Positions 1 to 8,414 of a stretch of DNA of 8,881 nt are shown piece after piece. Both the position numbers and the translations under genes were made by a program. Source of the DNA: JACKNG01 sp040904625 (GTDB lineage: Bacteria; Pseudomonadota; Gammaproteobacteria; Ga0077536). Each line of letters opens with the position of its first letter. The first letter of the stretch is position 1. Below the pieces are notes generated by a model. That model was not told the DNA's origin. It saw only the letters and a list, made by a program, of their open reading frames with translations, and searched no databases. The stretch covers positions 1 through 8,881 of the forward strand of contig JBBDTC010000089.1 in assembly GCA_040904625.1 (NCBI GenBank), given 5' to 3'.

Positions 1-11
1 GGGCATCCACC

Positions 12-1934
12 ATGTCCCTGCTCAGTTTCAACGACGTCTCGCTGCATTTCGGCGACCAGGTCATTTTCAACCACGCCGATTTCGTCCTCGAGGCGGGCGA
101 GCGCGTGTGCCTGATCGGGCGCAACGGCGCCGGTAAGTCGACCCTGTTCCGCCTCATCACCGGAGTCATCGAGCCGGACAGCGGTCAGATAGTGCGGCGC
201 GGCGATCTTCATGTCAGCCAGCTCGAACAGGCGCTGCCGGCCGATCTCGACGGCACCGTGCGCGACTTCGTCGCCGCCGGCATTGGCGTGCACCAGGCGT
301 TGATCGACCGTTACCAGGCGCTCACCGCGACTGAAATCGACGATGAAGCGCTGCACGAGATGGAAGACCTCCAGCGCCGTATCGAAATCCACGGCGGCTG
401 GGATATCGATTCCCAGGTCGCGGCAGTGCTGACCTCGCTCGAGCTGCCCGCTCAGCGCCGCGTCGGCGAACTTTCGGGCGGCTGGCAGCGGCGCGCGGCG
501 CTGGCCCGCGCGCTGGTATCGAGCCCCGATATCCTGCTCCTCGACGAGCCGACCAATCATCTCGATCTCGCCACCATCGAGTGGCTGGAGCGTCATGTGC
601 GGAGCTTCCGCGGCACGGTACTGTTCATCACGCATGACCGCGCTTTTCTGCGGGCGCTGGCCAGCCGCATCGTCGATATCGACCGCGGCTGCCTACGCAG
701 CTGGCCGGGCGACTACGACCGCTACGTCGAACTCAAGGAACAGGCGCTGGAGGAAGAAGCCCGCGGTAATGCCCTGTTCGACAAGAAGCTGGAAGAAGAA
801 GAGCGCTGGATACGTCAGGGCATCAAGGCCCGCCGCACCCGCAACGAGGGCCGCGTACGCGCGCTCGAGCGGATGCGCGCCGACTATGCGCGGCGGGTGC
901 GCCAGGACGGCCGCGCGCGTATCGAAGTCCAGGAGGCCGAGCAATCGAGTCGGCGTGTCATACGTGCGCGACGGCTTTGCCATGCCTACGGCGCTCACGT
1001 CGTCATTCAGGACCTGTCGCTCGACATCATGCGCGGCGATCGGATCGGACTGATCGGCAACAATGGGGTCGGCAAGAGTACCTTGCTGCGCATTCTGCTC
1101 GGTGAACTCGAACCCGACGCGGGCACCGTCACGCGCGGTGAAAATCTCGTCATGGGCTATTTCGATCAGAGCCGGCGCGAGCTCGACCCGACCCGCACGG
1201 TCGCCGATATCGTCGGCGACGGGCGCGACCACGTCGTCATCGATGGCAAGCCACGTCATGTCGTCGGTTATCTGCGCGGATTCCTGTTCTCGCCGCGCCG
1301 TGCCATGACGCCGGTCGGCTATCTCTCGGGGGGGGAATGCAGCCGCGTCATCCTCGCCCAACTATTCAGCCGGCCGACCAATCTGCTGGTGCTCGACGAG
1401 CCGACGAACGATCTCGATGTCGAAACCCTGGAAGTGCTCGAAGCACAGCTCGCTGAATACCAGGGCACGCTGATCGTGGTCAGCCATGACCGTGCCTTCC
1501 TCGACAACGTCGTCACCAGTACGCTGGTGTTCGAGTCACCGGGAACCGTCACGCGCTATCCCGGCGGCTACGCCGACTGGCTGCGCCAGGGCCGCGGCCT
1601 CGCCGCTACCGCCGAGCCGGCAGCCCAGTCCGGGACGGTGGCGGCGAGTACTGTGCGGTCCGCAGCGAAAACCGAAAGCGCTGCGCCGGCCGCCGCCACG
1701 AAGCTGAGCTACAAGCTGCGTTTCGAGCTCGATCAGCTGCCGGCGCGCATCGAAGCCATCGAGCAGGACATCGCCGAGCTCGAGACGCGCTGCGCGGCGC
1801 CAGACTTTTATGAACAGCCCTACGAGGCCGTGCAGAGCGTACTGAGCGCAATCGACACCCATCGCAGCGAACTCGATGAACTCATGCAGCGCTGGGACGA
1901 ACTCGAAACCCTGGCCCGCGCCGCGCGTGGTTGA
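12..1934 (+). CDS. uup: ABC-F family ATPase Uup
   Basis: Cytosolic ABC-F protein with two ATP-binding cassettes and no membrane segments. In E. coli, loss of Uup raises precise excision of transposons, and ABC-F proteins act on the ribosome. Visible motifs: Walker A GRNGAGKST (residues 36-44), signature LSGGW (154-158) and Walker B ending DEPTNHLD (178-185) in the first cassette; Walker A GNNGVGKST (349-357), signature LSGGE (438-442) and DEPTNDLD (462-469) in the second; His-switch motifs ITHDR and VSHDR follow. The inter-domain linker carries IRQGIKARRTRNEGR (267-281), as in Uup. After an Ala-rich spacer (about 535-562) comes a C-terminal coiled coil beginning KLSYKL (564), the Uup-specific C-terminal domain, which separates it from YheS. 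Length 640 aa matches Uup (about 635). The ATG lies only 11 nt inside the window, so the promoter is not visible and no clear Shine-Dalgarno is seen. It ends 20 nt from the convergent DUF1329 gene. Confidence 0.95.
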   Translation: MSLLSFNDVSLHFGDQVIFNHADFVLEAGERVCLIGRNGAGKSTLFRLITGVIEPDSGQIVRRGDLHVSQLEQALPADLDGTVRDFVAAGIGVHQALIDRYQALTATEIDDEALHEMEDLQRRIEIHGGWDIDSQVAAVLTSLELPAQRRVGELSGGWQRRAALARALVSSPDILLLDEPTNHLDLATIEWLERHVRSFRGTVLFITHDRAFLRALASRIVDIDRGCLRSWPGDYDRYVELKEQALEEEARGNALFDKKLEEEERWIRQGIKARRTRNEGRVRALERMRADYARRVRQDGRARIEVQEAEQSSRRVIRARRLCHAYGAHVVIQDLSLDIMRGDRIGLIGNNGVGKSTLLRILLGELEPDAGTVTRGENLVMGYFDQSRRELDPTRTVADIVGDGRDHVVIDGKPRHVVGYLRGFLFSPRRAMTPVGYLSGGECSRVILAQLFSRPTNLLVLDEPTNDLDVETLEVLEAQLAEYQGTLIVVSHDRAFLDNVVTSTLVFESPGTVTRYPGGYADWLRQGRGLAATAEPAAQSGTVAASTVRSAAKTESAAPAAATKLSYKLRFELDQLPARIEAIEQDIAELETRCAAPDFYEQPYEAVQSVLSAIDTHRSELDELMQRWDELETLARAARG

Positions 1935-1954
1935 GGATCGCCGACCCGCCACGA

Positions 1955-3337
1955 TCAGGTGCCGAGGCGACGCAGCGCGGCCACCGTCAGCAGCTGATCG
2001 TAGACATCGACCCCGCGGTTGACGAACCAGCGCCAGCCACCGGTAATCTCCTGGACCTGCTTCAGGCGTGACATGTGATTGCTCTGCACGTCATGGGCGT
2101 GGACATGCGTCCATGACCAGTAGGGGTAGTCGCCGTCCATGACCTGCTTGCCCTTGTTGTCATAGACCGAGTAGGCGCCGTCGAAGGATTTGAATGGATC
2201 ACCCTTGCGATCGTAGGTGACCATCAGGATCGGCAGGCCGGTGCGCGCATCGAACCACACCCGCTTCTTGCTGATCGGGGCGCGCGCATAGCCGGTCGGT
2301 TCGGCTTCGGCGACGATGGCCTCGGGCACCAGTTCGACCCGCGTATCCCAGAACGTGTCGCCGAGCGGCCCGCCGTGGGTCTTGCCTTCCCAGTTCTCAT
2401 CGTCGGAATCCCAGTTCTCGGTCAGACCGGCGAGGAACGGGCCGCGTGAAATGATTTTGAAATTGCCCCAGGTCAGATAGGGATCGCCGGCTGCCCAGGC
2501 ATCGGAGAAGTACAGATGCGATCCGGGCAGCAGCGGTTCGAAGCGCTGGCTGGTCGGGAACCGGCGGACGCGCTTGAACTGCGGCAGGTAGCCCTGCAGT
2601 TCGGGGAACTTGCGCTGATCGTAATACCAGGTGTTGAGGAACGACGAGCCCTTGTAATCCTGCGGCTGGGTGAACAGCACCGACTGATAGCGCAGCTTGT
2701 CTTCATGCCCCGGCCAGTGCGGCATGGGCTCGACCGAGATGCGCCCGGTCGGTGCGAATTCGCACCAGCCGAGCTCGTACTTGTAGCCGATGCGACCGTC
2801 AGCGCTCTGCTCGTAGGTCTTGACCGGGTAGAAGGACACGTCGTGGCGTCCCCAGGTCAGCGTGATGGCCGCGAACAGTTCCATGCCACTGGTCGGTTCC
2901 GGGAAGGGATTGCCGCCCACCCACGGTTGGCCGTCGTCGACGACGACGTTGCCGGTGTCGTCGAAACGCGCCATGCCCTTGTGGCGCAAGGTTGCCTCGA
3001 TGTATTCCATCGGGCTGAGCTGGGTGATGTCGGTGGTGGCCTTGACCAGTTCGAGCTGGCGCCCCTGCTGCTTGATTTGCAGGTAGCGCACCGGATCGAG
3101 CAGATCCTGCACCAGATCGACATTGTCGGCCGTGATGAAATCGCCTGGTTTGAGCTGCCCCTTGGTGTATTGCTCGATCGAGAGCAGTTCCTCGGGATAG
3201 GACGCGGCGAAGTCGCCGTTTTCGGCCAGGGTCTCCCAGACGGGAGCAAGGACGCCGGCGCCGAGAAAGCCGGCGGCGGTTCTTTCCATGAAACGCCGGC
3301 GCGCGAAATCAGGCGTGTACTTACGGATCCGGATCAT
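1955..3337 (-). CDS. Exported DUF1329 family protein with Tat-type signal
   Basis: Recognised as a DUF1329 protein, a family of exported Gram-negative proteins often labelled outer-membrane lipoprotein-sorting-like; the function is unknown. The N-terminus has a twin-arginine pattern, A-R-R-R-F-M-E at residues 12-18, followed by a hydrophobic stretch (about 20-34), so Tat export to the periplasm is predicted. The mature part is rich in Trp and Tyr, and a C-terminal segment KKRVWFDARTGLPI then VTYDRKGDPFK is typical of the family. The ATG at 3337 gives 460 aa, close to the usual length. The frame stays open to 3577, but that would overlap the cobW gene and remove the signal peptide from the N-terminus; the ATG has a strong Shine-Dalgarno at 3344-3350. 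It starts 31 nt after the cobW stop and is probably co-transcribed. DUF1329 genes often sit beside a DUF1302 gene; none is present here. Confidence 0.9.
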   Translation of the reverse strand: MIRIRKYTPDFARRRFMERTAAGFLGAGVLAPVWETLAENGDFAASYPEELLSIEQYTKGQLKPGDFITADNVDLVQDLLDPVRYLQIKQQGRQLELVKATTDITQLSPMEYIEATLRHKGMARFDDTGNVVVDDGQPWVGGNPFPEPTSGMELFAAITLTWGRHDVSFYPVKTYEQSADGRIGYKYELGWCEFAPTGRISVEPMPHWPGHEDKLRYQSVLFTQPQDYKGSSFLNTWYYDQRKFPELQGYLPQFKRVRRFPTSQRFEPLLPGSHLYFSDAWAAGDPYLTWGNFKIISRGPFLAGLTENWDSDDENWEGKTHGGPLGDTFWDTRVELVPEAIVAEAEPTGYARAPISKKRVWFDARTGLPILMVTYDRKGDPFKSFDGAYSVYDNKGKQVMDGDYPYWSWTHVHAHDVQSNHMSRLKQVQEITGGWRWFVNRGVDVYDQLLTVAALRRLGT

Positions 3338-3343
3338 CACTAC

Positions 3344-3350
3344 TCCCCTC
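3344..3350 (-). promoter_or_regulatory. Ribosome binding site of the DUF1329 gene
   Basis: On the - strand GAGGGGA lies 6 nt before the ATG at 3337. A GTG directly before that ATG (3340-3338) would leave only 3 nt, so ATG is the better start. This site decides between the 460-aa product and the much longer open frame. Confidence 0.7.
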
Positions 3351-3368
3351 GTGTTCAGCAGATTCTGT

Positions 3369-4364
<996 letters not shown>

Positions 4365-4418
4365 GGGCCGGGCCTGGCGTCGCCGCGGCCCACATCGACG
4401 CAGCCCGGGCGCGACACC

Positions 4419-6674
4419 TCAGGGCGCCGCAGCAGCGGTGGCGGTCGGGCAGCGCGCGTCGGCCCGCACCGATTCGTAAGCGGACTTCTGTTCCGCGGGA
4501 AGAAACTCTTCGCTGCGCGTGGTTTCCTCCAGCAACGGGCAGGCTTCGTCGGGCCGCGTCGACTCGTTACGGATGCGGATACGGCTGACCATGCCCTCCC
4601 ACCATATGGCCATGGTGGGTACGGCCTTGTCGGTAATGACACCCCACGCGCTGTCCGCTTCGAAGGGCTTGTCGACGCGCTCGGCGCTGCGCGCGAGCAG
4701 CTTCCAGGCGTCGCCCGAACTTGGATGTTTCCTGGTGAACTCGCGTGCCGCCTCGTAAGCGCTCGCAGCGTCATCGGTGGCCAGCAAATCCTCGATGATG
4801 AGGGCACGGAAACGCCGGTCCATGCCCGGCTGTTGTGCGGCTGCGGGATGGACCAGGCGGGCCAGTTCGAGGCGCTGCCCGACATCCTCGCGATCGGCGA
4901 TCCAGGGATAGAGAAATTCCATTTGCCAGCTCGGGATCCCCTTGTCGGCCAGCTGGCCGACGAAGGCATTGACCTTGTCCATGTCGCCGAGACGATCGTA
5001 GAGCTGCAGGCGCGACCAGATCAGGGCGCGGCGGATATCGAGATTGGTCTGTTCCTTCTTCTCGATGAAATCCAGCGCCTTGAGGACATCCTCCGGATTC
5101 GGATCGGCCAGCGCCCGCATCTGCAGGAGAATGGCGAAATTGAACGGATCGGCTTTATCCGCCTTGGGCAGTTTCTGGAACGCGCTGATGCCCTGGCGGG
5201 CCAGCCCGATCGCCGCCTTCGACCCGCCGCGTGCGACCTTGGAGGAAAAATCGCGGGCGATGATCTGATAAGCCGTACGCTCGACATCGCCGCCCAGCTT
5301 GCCGCTCTGGCGAATCTCACCGAGTGACTGCAGGGCGGTGCTGGCATTGGCCGAGGTTTGCGCAATCATCAGGCGGGCGGTATCGGCGTCCTTGTCGTTC
5401 GGATTATGGCTGACGAAGCGCTGTGCCGCACCGCGCAAGGCTTTGCGGTTGGCGGCCGAACCGCCGGCCGCCTCGCGCGCCGCATAGGTGGCATAGAGGA
5501 GCTTCGTCGCATCGCGGTCGATGCTGTCGGCGAGATCCTTCTTGCGCAGCAGGCGCTCGAGGATGCCGACCGCCGGCTGGTAGATCTCGGCCTTGTACGC
5601 GGCCAGCGCCCAGCGATAGCGGTAATGGTCGAGATCGACCCCACGCGGCGCGGCCACCCGATTGAAGAACGACTCGTATTTCTGCATGGCATTGTAGTAA
5701 TGCTCGTACTGCAGGGCGAACTCGGCGCCGGCCAGATCGGTCCACGGGCCGACGTCGACGCTGGCGATCTCCTGGGCATAGCTCATCATGTCGTTGACCA
5801 GCGACTGATCGAGATAGCCCGCATCGATCAGTGCGCGCAGGCGCTCGGCCGCGGCGCTCGGCCGGCCGCCGGTCTTGCGGCTGTCCTGGAGCAGGGCGAA
5901 TGCCTCGATGCGCAGAATTTTCGCTTCGTTGGCATCGATCTTCGACCCGACCGCGCTCTTGCGCACGTCCCCGCTGCGTGCTTCGAGCAGGCGCAACTCG
6001 AGCGTCACGGCCTGGCGGATGGGCGAATCGGGTTCCGAAGCCAGCGCATCTTCCAGCGCCTTGAAGATCTGCCGGGCACGATCGTGACGTCCCTGCTGGG
6101 CTGCCACGTAGCCCATACCCAGCCAACCGCCGTAAACCAGGCCGGGCCGGAACAACTGCATCGAAGCGGCGCGAAAGCCGCGCGATGCCGGCAGCAGCGC
6201 CTGGGTACGCAAGCCGGGATCCTCGATGCGCTGGGCGAGTTCGAGATCGAGCCAAGCCCGCCAGTACGGAAACGCAGCGAGTGAAAAGCTCAAATCATCC
6301 CAGACCTGGGAGCGATAGAGGCGTTCGAGCGCGCTCTCGTCGTCGCCCGCCTCGCGCTCGATGCTCCCCAGGCGCTTTTCGGTCTGTTCGCGCATCGCGC
6401 CGAGCATATCGCGCAGCCGCGTCAGATCGGCCTTGCCGACATCGGCCTGCCTGACTTCGTCTATCACGGGCCCAATCTCTCGCGCGACCCGCGCGAACTC
6501 CTTCGCTTCCGGCTGCGCTTCGAGTTGGCCGAGCAACGCGCGGGCCTGTTCCAGCGCCTTCGTCTGCGCGCCAGCCGCGCCCGGAAACGCCAGCACCAGG
6601 AACACCAGGCACACGAGCCGGCTGAGCCAGCCCGGCAAATCGCACTTATGGCTCGATCGGGTAGGGGTGCTCAT
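4419..6674 (-). CDS. Large periplasmic TPR-like helical-repeat protein
   Basis: No specific named family is recognised. The 751-aa product (from ATG 6674) has an N-terminal signal: a charged start, a hydrophobic core (about 20-31) and a likely signal peptidase I site AGA|QT after residue 36. The rest is almost wholly alpha-helical and rich in Ala, Leu, Arg and Glu, with TPR/solenoid-like pairs, for example ALAAYKAEIYQPAVGILERL and GDAWKLLARSAERVDKPFEA. The mature part holds just two cysteines, C712 and C742, near the C-terminus, suited to one periplasmic disulphide. The ATG overlaps the vWA gene stop (TGATG), implying translational coupling; a GTG one codon earlier (6677) is an alternative start. 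Position after ExbB/ExbD/TonB-like genes parallels TonB2-type clusters of Vibrio, which carry a TPR gene in the same place. Inferred role: periplasmic scaffold or partner of the vWA protein. Confidence 0.85.
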   Translation of the reverse strand: MSTPTRSSHKCDLPGWLSRLVCLVFLVLAFPGAAGAQTKALEQARALLGQLEAQPEAKEFARVAREIGPVIDEVRQADVGKADLTRLRDMLGAMREQTEKRLGSIEREAGDDESALERLYRSQVWDDLSFSLAAFPYWRAWLDLELAQRIEDPGLRTQALLPASRGFRAASMQLFRPGLVYGGWLGMGYVAAQQGRHDRARQIFKALEDALASEPDSPIRQAVTLELRLLEARSGDVRKSAVGSKIDANEAKILRIEAFALLQDSRKTGGRPSAAAERLRALIDAGYLDQSLVNDMMSYAQEIASVDVGPWTDLAGAEFALQYEHYYNAMQKYESFFNRVAAPRGVDLDHYRYRWALAAYKAEIYQPAVGILERLLRKKDLADSIDRDATKLLYATYAAREAAGGSAANRKALRGAAQRFVSHNPNDKDADTARLMIAQTSANASTALQSLGEIRQSGKLGGDVERTAYQIIARDFSSKVARGGSKAAIGLARQGISAFQKLPKADKADPFNFAILLQMRALADPNPEDVLKALDFIEKKEQTNLDIRRALIWSRLQLYDRLGDMDKVNAFVGQLADKGIPSWQMEFLYPWIADREDVGQRLELARLVHPAAAQQPGMDRRFRALIIEDLLATDDAASAYEAAREFTRKHPSSGDAWKLLARSAERVDKPFEADSAWGVITDKAVPTMAIWWEGMVSRIRIRNESTRPDEACPLLEETTRSEEFLPAEQKSAYESVRADARCPTATAAAAP

Positions 6675-6676
6675 CA
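6672..6676 (-). promoter_or_regulatory. TGATG stop/start overlap (translational coupling)
   Basis: On the - strand the vWA gene stop TGA (6676-6674) shares its last A with the ATG (6674-6672) of the helical-repeat gene. Only a weak purine-rich GGA lies upstream, so re-initiation by the same ribosomes is the likely route of translation. It supports equal expression of the two proteins. Confidence 0.6.
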
Positions 6677-7789
6677 CAGCACATCCAGCAACGCTTGCAT
6701 CTCGTTGGCGAACTGATCGCCCATGATCAGCTTGACCAGGCGGCGGCTGAGCTTGATATCGCCATCGAGGGTTGCCGTATCGCCGCGCCCCGCTTCGCCG
6801 ATGACCAGGAAATCATGCATCGGCGCGCCGCGATACAGGGCAGTGGCAACCTTGCGTCCGAGCTTCGCTTCGAGCAGTTGGGGATTGGCCTGATCGCTGA
6901 CATCGAGCGTCGATACCGTGCCGCCGCTGCGCCGAAACTGCTCGACCATGCGCACGACCTTGTCGAGCTGCCCGTCGCGCAGCGGTGCGTCGCCGACCAC
7001 GATGATGAGTTTGCGCGCGCCGAGGCGCCAACCCGATTGCTCGATGGCATCCTTGAGCCCGGCATCGACGGCTTCGAACCAGTCGCCGCCGCCTTCGGCT
7101 TCGAGTCCCACCAGAAAACGGTAGACCTTGTTCGTGCTGTAGGTCAGCGGCCGCACCCGGGTGACGAATTCCGGATCGTCGTAATCACGGTAGGCGACGA
7201 TGCCGAAACGCGCAATCGGCACCAATGAACGCACGATTTGCGCCATGTCGTTGATGCGGTTCTTGACCTCCTCGATGACCCAGCCCATGGAACCGGTGGC
7301 ATCGATACAGAACACCACGTCGAGGCCGGACTCGCGCAGGCCGGCGACATAGGCCGCGAATCGTGCCGTACCGTCACCGAGCGCGTTGCCGATGCCGGTC
7401 TTGAAGCCGCCCACGCCGCTACCTTCGCTGATCGGCATCGACGCCAGTCCGCTCGGTACCTCGATTCCTTCGAAGCCGCCGGACTGCGCCTTGAGGGCGA
7501 CGGTCACATCGGGCGGCGGCGGTGCCACGGCTTTCGGCGCGATGAGGATCTCGGGCGGCTCCAAGTCCAGCTCTTGTTCGAATTCGAGCTGTTCTTCGGG
7601 CGGCTCCGGCTTTTCGATCAATTCCTCGGGCGGCTGGTCGATGACTATGTGCACTTCCGGCTCGGGCGGCGCCAGCGGTGCCAGGGGCTCGATCTCCCGG
7701 CCGACCCGCCAGGACACCAATGCATGGATCACCGCCGAGAAGGCCAGCAGCCCGATCCAGACCATGGCGCGGCGGGAAGAGCGCAGCAT
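6674..7789 (-). CDS. TonB-like membrane anchor fused to a periplasmic von Willebrand factor A domain
   Basis: A 371-aa protein with three parts. Residues about 9-27 form one membrane helix after a basic N-terminus, so the rest should be periplasmic. The helix contains S18-A-V-I-H22, matching the SxxxH motif of TonB anchors that couples TonB to ExbB/ExbD. Residues about 34-95 are a Pro/Glu-rich spacer with recurring PPE units (41-43, 53-55, 63-65, 78-80) and PPPPD (90-94), as in TonB. Residues about 156-371 are a vWA domain: the MIDAS D163-A-T165-G-S167 after a hydrophobic strand, then RFGIVAYRDYDD, GGGDWFEAVDAGL and LIIVVGDAPL. No TonB C-terminal domain is present. The ATG at 7789 is 4 nt after the ExbD-2 stop; the Shine-Dalgarno is weak (GGAG about 14 nt upstream). 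Inferred role: the moving arm of an ExbB/ExbD-type motor with a metal-dependent binding head. The partner is unknown. Confidence 0.87.
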   Translation of the reverse strand: MLRSSRRAMVWIGLLAFSAVIHALVSWRVGREIEPLAPLAPPEPEVHIVIDQPPEELIEKPEPPEEQLEFEQELDLEPPEILIAPKAVAPPPPDVTVALKAQSGGFEGIEVPSGLASMPISEGSGVGGFKTGIGNALGDGTARFAAYVAGLRESGLDVVFCIDATGSMGWVIEEVKNRINDMAQIVRSLVPIARFGIVAYRDYDDPEFVTRVRPLTYSTNKVYRFLVGLEAEGGGDWFEAVDAGLKDAIEQSGWRLGARKLIIVVGDAPLRDGQLDKVVRMVEQFRRSGGTVSTLDVSDQANPQLLEAKLGRKVATALYRGAPMHDFLVIGEAGRGDTATLDGDIKLSRRLVKLIMGDQFANEMQALLDVL

Positions 7790-7793
7790 GGGC

Positions 7794-8231
7794 TCAGCCG
7801 GCTCCGGCGCGCCGCTGGGTCACCAGCACGAATTGCAGGATGCCGGCGTCCGCCGCGGTCTTCATGACCTTCGAGATCATGAGCGCTTCGACCTTGGCAT
7901 CGGCATGGATCTTGATTTTTTCGTGGCCCGTCATCTTGCTCAACTCCGTCGCCAGGTGCTCGAATTCGATCGGACGGTTTTCGAAACGCATGCTGCCGTC
8001 CTTGCTCACGCTTAGAGTCGGGATCTGGGGAGGAGGTTCAGCGAGCTGGGTCGAGAATGGCGGGGTGACGTCGAAATCGGGCTGCAGATTGCCTGCCACC
8101 ATGAAGTACATCAACAGCAGAAAGACCACGTTGATCATGGGGATCACGTTCTCTTCCTGGGTCGCCTTGTTGCCGACCAGCCGGCGGCGCAGATCCTGAT
8201 AATCCGAGCCCCGTCGTATGCGTCTTGCCAT
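7794..8231 (-). CDS. exbD: ExbD/TolR family protein 2, with Asn at the usual proton-binding Asp
   Basis: A 145-aa ExbD/TolR-type subunit of a proton-driven motor: a basic cytosolic N-terminus (residues 1-28), one membrane helix (about 29-49), and a periplasmic domain with the family's final pattern ISKVMKTAADAGILQFVLVT. The helix reads VIPMINVVFLLLMYFMV. The family normally has Asp where this has N34 (codon AAC at 8132-8130); that Asp is essential for proton use in E. coli ExbD (D25). So this copy may be a structural partner rather than a proton carrier. The periplasmic part begins with a Pro-rich stretch (EPPPQIP). The ATG at 8231 has a good Shine-Dalgarno at 8237-8242. It is 4 nt before the vWA gene, and the palindrome separates it from ExbD-1. 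Confidence 0.9.
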   Translation of the reverse strand: MARRIRRGSDYQDLRRRLVGNKATQEENVIPMINVVFLLLMYFMVAGNLQPDFDVTPPFSTQLAEPPPQIPTLSVSKDGSMRFENRPIEFEHLATELSKMTGHEKIKIHADAKVEALMISKVMKTAADAGILQFVLVTQRRAGAG

Positions 8232-8236
8232 CAGTG

Positions 8237-8242
8237 CCCCCT
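8237..8242 (-). promoter_or_regulatory. Ribosome binding site of ExbD-2
   Basis: AGGGGG on the - strand, 5 nt before the ATG at 8231. It sits just outside the palindromic element, so translation of ExbD-2 starts independently of ExbD-1, unlike the overlapped genes downstream. Confidence 0.65.
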
Positions 8243-8244
8243 AA

Positions 8245-8407
8245 CAGCCTGTCGTACTTAGGCCGCATCTACTGCGGCGGTGGGTGAGCTGCCCAAATAA
8301 GCGCGCGTTCTCGTTAAATAGCCCCACTATTCGCCTCGAACGCGCGCTCATTTTGCCTCGCTCTCCCACTCGCCTCATCACGATGCCCTAAGTCCGACAG
8401 GCCGCTG
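8245..8407. repeat. Long nested imperfect palindrome, MITE-like or hairpin element
   Basis: This fills the only sizeable gap in the operon (8232-8414), where no gene is seen. Nested inverted repeats share one centre near 8324: an inner stem AATAG/CTATT (8317-8321 and 8327-8331, loop CCCCA); a middle stem AGCGCGCGTTC/GAACGCGCGCT (8300-8310 and 8338-8348, perfect 11 bp, extending to 16 bp with one mismatch at 8295-8310/8338-8353); and outer arms CCTGTCGTACTTAGG (8248-8262) and CCTAAGTCCGACAGG (8387-8401), 14 of 15 matching. The stretches between also match loosely. A small side hairpin CCGCA/TGCGG lies at 8263-8277 in one arm. There is no T-tract of a classic terminator, no open frame and no obvious target duplication. 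It is either a mobile dispersed repeat or an mRNA hairpin affecting the operon; it could be both. Confidence 0.75.
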
Positions 8408-8414
8408 GCCTGCG

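Noticed and set aside
1935..1954. Bidirectional terminator between the convergent uup and DUF1329 genes
   Set aside because: The 20-nt gap holds no convincing stem-loop or T-tract.
4365..4391. GGGCCG/CGGCCC inverted repeat just before cobW as a terminator or translational switch
   Set aside because: A 6-bp GC stem with a 15-nt loop and no T-tract is expected by chance in such GC-rich DNA.
5358..6284. 308-aa open frame on the + strand opposite the helical-repeat gene
   Set aside because: The opposite strand has a signal peptide, coupled start and helical-repeat composition; this frame looks like an antisense artefact.
4419..7789. Bat (Bacteroides aerotolerance) operon, which also joins vWA and TPR proteins
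   Set aside because: No MoxR ATPase or BatD is visible, and the vWA protein has one N-terminal helix with a TonB-like spacer instead of a vWA domain set between membrane helices.
8311..8331. Promoter within the palindrome (TATTTA on the - strand as a -10 box)
   Set aside because: No acceptable -35 box lies about 17 nt upstream, and the AT-rich bases are explained by the hairpin tip.
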